DNA of 64,000 nucleotides from Paenibacillus piri. Its GTDB lineage: Bacteria > Bacillota > Bacilli > Paenibacillales > NBRC-103111. Position numbers and translations under genes: made by a program. This document shows positions 62,408 to 64,000 of this stretch, piece after piece. The DNA lies in the NCBI RefSeq assembly GCF_004354045.1, contig NZ_SMRT01000001.1, positions 496,001 to 560,000 of the forward strand, read 5' to 3'. The notes beneath the pieces were generated by a model. It searched no databases and was not told the origin of the DNA. It saw nothing but the letters and a program-made list of their open reading frames with translations. Numbering within the stretch: position 1 is the stretch's first letter; the number at the start of each line of letters is the position of its first letter.

Positions 62408-62506
62408 TTACAGCCCTTTTGTTTTGTCATCATTGTATGCTGCAGTGAGCATGGCTACGATAAAAATCAAAAATAACAGGTTCAAAATCCAAAATGTTGC
62501 CGACAT
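62408..62506 (-). CDS. 32-residue single-pass membrane protein
   Basis: ATG at 62506 preceded by GGGGGTG; TAA at 62408. One hydrophobic helix (FWILNLLFLIFIVAMLTAA) and a short charged tail YNDDKTKGL. A candidate promoter (TTTTCT-N17-TATAAT) lies about 30 bases upstream. No homolog recognised; the strong ribosome-binding site and clean membrane helix make it more than a chance frame. Small single-pass proteins of this type often attach to larger membrane complexes. Confidence 0.6.
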   Translation of the reverse strand: MSATFWILNLLFLIFIVAMLTAAYNDDKTKGL

Positions 62507-62573
62507 GGTCTGCACCCCCTGCCCTATATTATAACCAACCGCCCGGTAAAAGAAAACGGATAAAAGTGAACAA

Positions 62574-63647
62574 TTATTTAAAAAATAAAAAGTGCGTCGG
62601 TAGCGGCCGCAATCTGCCGTCGGAAGGCCGGTTGATCACCTGGCCGTCGTAAATGAGGCTGGAGGAGCCGCCACCGTCCAAGTTATAGGCGTCTTTGACG
62701 CCCAGCTGGAGCAGCTTGTCCTGCAGCTCGGCCAACGTTGCGCCGGAATTTCCTCTTTCATCGTAGCCGTCGGTCACAAGGAACAGCAGCTGGTCATTCT
62801 TGAAGTTGCCTACCACCGTGCGCGGCGCGCGGGCCGGAGACGTTTGCCATTGGGACGGGATCGACTGCTTTTTGCCGTTTTGCAGCAGTACGGGAACGAA
62901 TGTCGCCCCGAACGACGGATTCAGCTTGTCCAAATCCTGCTGACGCGAAAAACGGCCGCCGATCAGTTTGCGGTCGGTGCTTAATCCGATAAAAGCCAAG
63001 TCCTCGAAGGTCGGCTCAAAGCCGTACACGTATTTGCCGCCCAGCACCGTAGTGCTGAGAGGAAATCGCTTGCCGGTCTTATTATCATCGGCAAAACCGC
63101 CCGCGTTAATTCCCGCTACGGCGCCGTAACGCCGGGCGGCATCCAGCGTCGTTTCGCTGCTTCCGAGCTTGTCTTTGCCCAGCACCATCTTGAACGCCTT
63201 GTCGGATTTCATATCGACCTTCAGCGCATAGCCTTTGTAGTTGGATTCGTTTAAATAGTACAGCTTCAAATCAAGGTTCTGGCTGTTCGTTTGTTTGGAT
63301 GGCTTGGCGCCTAGCTTCGTGCTGATGCGCGTATCAAAAATCGCGGCAGGCCGCGAAGCCGAGGCATCTGCCGTCTTGGCCATACTCGCTACGTCGGCGG
63401 CGCTTTTCTCATACAATTGATAGAACCGCTCGATCGTTGCGCGCGTTTGCGATGCGTCGGCCTTTGCCTTATCGAGCTTTTGCGAAGACTGCTGCAGCTC
63501 GGCTTGAAGCGAAAAGTCGGTTGCGGCAAAGCGCTGAAAGTCAGGCAGCTGAACGGGCAGCTGAAAGCTCAGCAAAAATACGACGATGCCGATAAACGGC
63601 GCGACGGCAAGCAGCAGGGTGCGATTGATTAACGGGATCGGATTCAT
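62574..63647 (-). CDS. Exported NAGPA-type phosphodiester glycosidase domain protein
   Basis: 357 residues. N-terminal membrane anchor (about 10-30), a helical coiled-coil stretch (about 45-85), then an NAGPA domain (about 130-357): GAVAGINAGGFADD near 190, NDQLLFLVTDGYDERGNSGA near 285 and AYNLDGGGSSSLIYDG near 325. This domain family includes the human uncovering enzyme and many bacterial wall or polysaccharide proteins that cleave sugar phosphodiester bonds. Starts 14 bases after the upstream coiled-coil gene, so likely cotranscribed. Cell-surface glycopolymer processing is plausible. Confidence 0.87.
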   Translation of the reverse strand: MNPIPLINRTLLLAVAPFIGIVVFLLSFQLPVQLPDFQRFAATDFSLQAELQQSSQKLDKAKADASQTRATIERFYQLYEKSAADVASMAKTADASASRPAAIFDTRISTKLGAKPSKQTNSQNLDLKLYYLNESNYKGYALKVDMKSDKAFKMVLGKDKLGSSETTLDAARRYGAVAGINAGGFADDNKTGKRFPLSTTVLGGKYVYGFEPTFEDLAFIGLSTDRKLIGGRFSRQQDLDKLNPSFGATFVPVLLQNGKKQSIPSQWQTSPARAPRTVVGNFKNDQLLFLVTDGYDERGNSGATLAELQDKLLQLGVKDAYNLDGGGSSSLIYDGQVINRPSDGRLRPLPTHFLFFK

Positions 63648-63661
63648 TTGCGGACACCCCC

Positions 63662-64000
63662 TTACTGCAGCGCATCGAGGTTTTTCTTCAGATCGTCCAG
63701 CTTTTTCTTGACCTCGCCCAATTGGGTATAAAGCTGGTTGCTGTTATCCGTCTTGCTGTTCGCGCTATCTTTCGTAAAAGCAAGCAGCTCGTTTATTGAA
63801 TCGATCTTGCTCTGCATCTTCGTCAGATCGCCGCTGACGCTGTCTTTGAGTCCGGCGATCTGCTTCTGATAATCGTCCTGTACGGCCTGCAGCTGCAGCT
63901 CGGTTTGTTTGGCGATATCCTGTGCGATTTGCTGGCGCAAATGATCGGTGTACAGCTTGGCTCCGTATCCGCCCGCCGCGATAAGCAGCGCCCAGCTTAC
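63662..64000 (-). CDS. Membrane-anchored coiled-coil protein (5' end beyond window)
   Basis: The frame is open to the window edge (base 64000), so the N-terminus is missing. The visible part begins with a hydrophobic stretch (WALLIAAGGYGAKL) and continues as a long helix of coiled-coil character (QTELQLQAVQDDYQKQIAGL, then IDSINELLAF and KKKLDDLKKNLDALQ). No enzymatic motif. Together with the following NAGPA-domain gene it may form a cell-surface module. Confidence 0.8.
   Translation of the reverse strand, partial: VSWALLIAAGGYGAKLYTDHLRQQIAQDIAKQTELQLQAVQDDYQKQIAGLKDSVSGDLTKMQSKIDSINELLAFTKDSANSKTDNSNQLYTQLGEVKKKLDDLKKNLDALQ

Overview
The window looks like a chromosomal segment of a spore-forming, Gram-positive Firmicute of the Paenibacillaceae (Paenibacillus/Cohnella type). 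Evidence: three GerA/B/C germination modules, sigma-G-like promoters, a YtxC-type sporulation gene, YesN/YesM-type two-component genes beside sugar ABC genes, SAM-I and T-box leaders, GlnR/TnrA- and Rex-type boxes, AGGAGG ribosome-binding sites with GTG and TTG starts, and many U-tailed hairpin terminators. No rRNA, tRNA, prophage, intact insertion sequence or CRISPR-Cas locus was seen.

Layout. 1-228: 3' end of a lactonase gene, then repeats. 578-10548: germination island, a leftward gerB-gerA-gerC operon divergent from a rightward gerA-gerB-gerC-gerB-gerC operon. 10643-12135: a 5'-3' exonuclease and an acetyltransferase. 12365-25966: carbohydrate region with two ABC permeases and a binding lipoprotein, a sugar isomerase/epimerase, a Gfo/Idh/MocA dehydrogenase, a YesN/YesM pair, a GntR regulator fused to a solute-binding domain, an SGNH hydrolase and an orphan binding lipoprotein. 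26231-33021: housekeeping and small genes (cupin, GPP34 protein, ilvD, HRDC protein, Usp, CorA). 33674-37202: SAM riboswitch with metA-metI-metC. 37370-43163: mqnC, a GGDEF protein, ytxC and T-box-thrS. 43461-49673: cell-wall 3D protein, small spore-type gene, lipoprotein, ammonium transporter, yugN-like, yjlC-ndh. 49986-61814: htrA with its two-component pair, ispH, aroF, glnA, thpR, serC, an orphan response regulator and trmL. 62006-64000: AbrB-like regulator, a 32-residue membrane protein, a NAGPA-family protein and a coiled-coil protein cut by the window edge.

Regulatory themes. Nitrogen: glnA (a beta-type GSI by its insertion) and amt both carry TGTNA-N7-TNACA boxes about 50-75 bases upstream of predicted starts. 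Redox: a near-perfect Rex operator precedes yjlC-ndh. Methionine: SAM-I leader, and MetA has Glu111, predicting acetyl transfer, which fits the MetI/MetC route. Sporulation: matching ACATA-N18-CATNNTA promoters precede the gerA operon and a 44-residue Asn/Gln-rich gene.

The least explained material is non-coding: a roughly 90 bp family (called R2 here) present as six full or decayed copies, each directly after a different intrinsic terminator and in the same orientation; a 119 bp three-hairpin repeat (R1) in two copies, resembling the end of an IS200/IS605-type element; a 101 bp element with 12 bp inverted ends downstream of thrS; two 50 bp repeats before the SAM riboswitch; four 8 bp repeats in the aroF leader; and a 56-codon open frame with its own ribosome-binding site in the corA leader.
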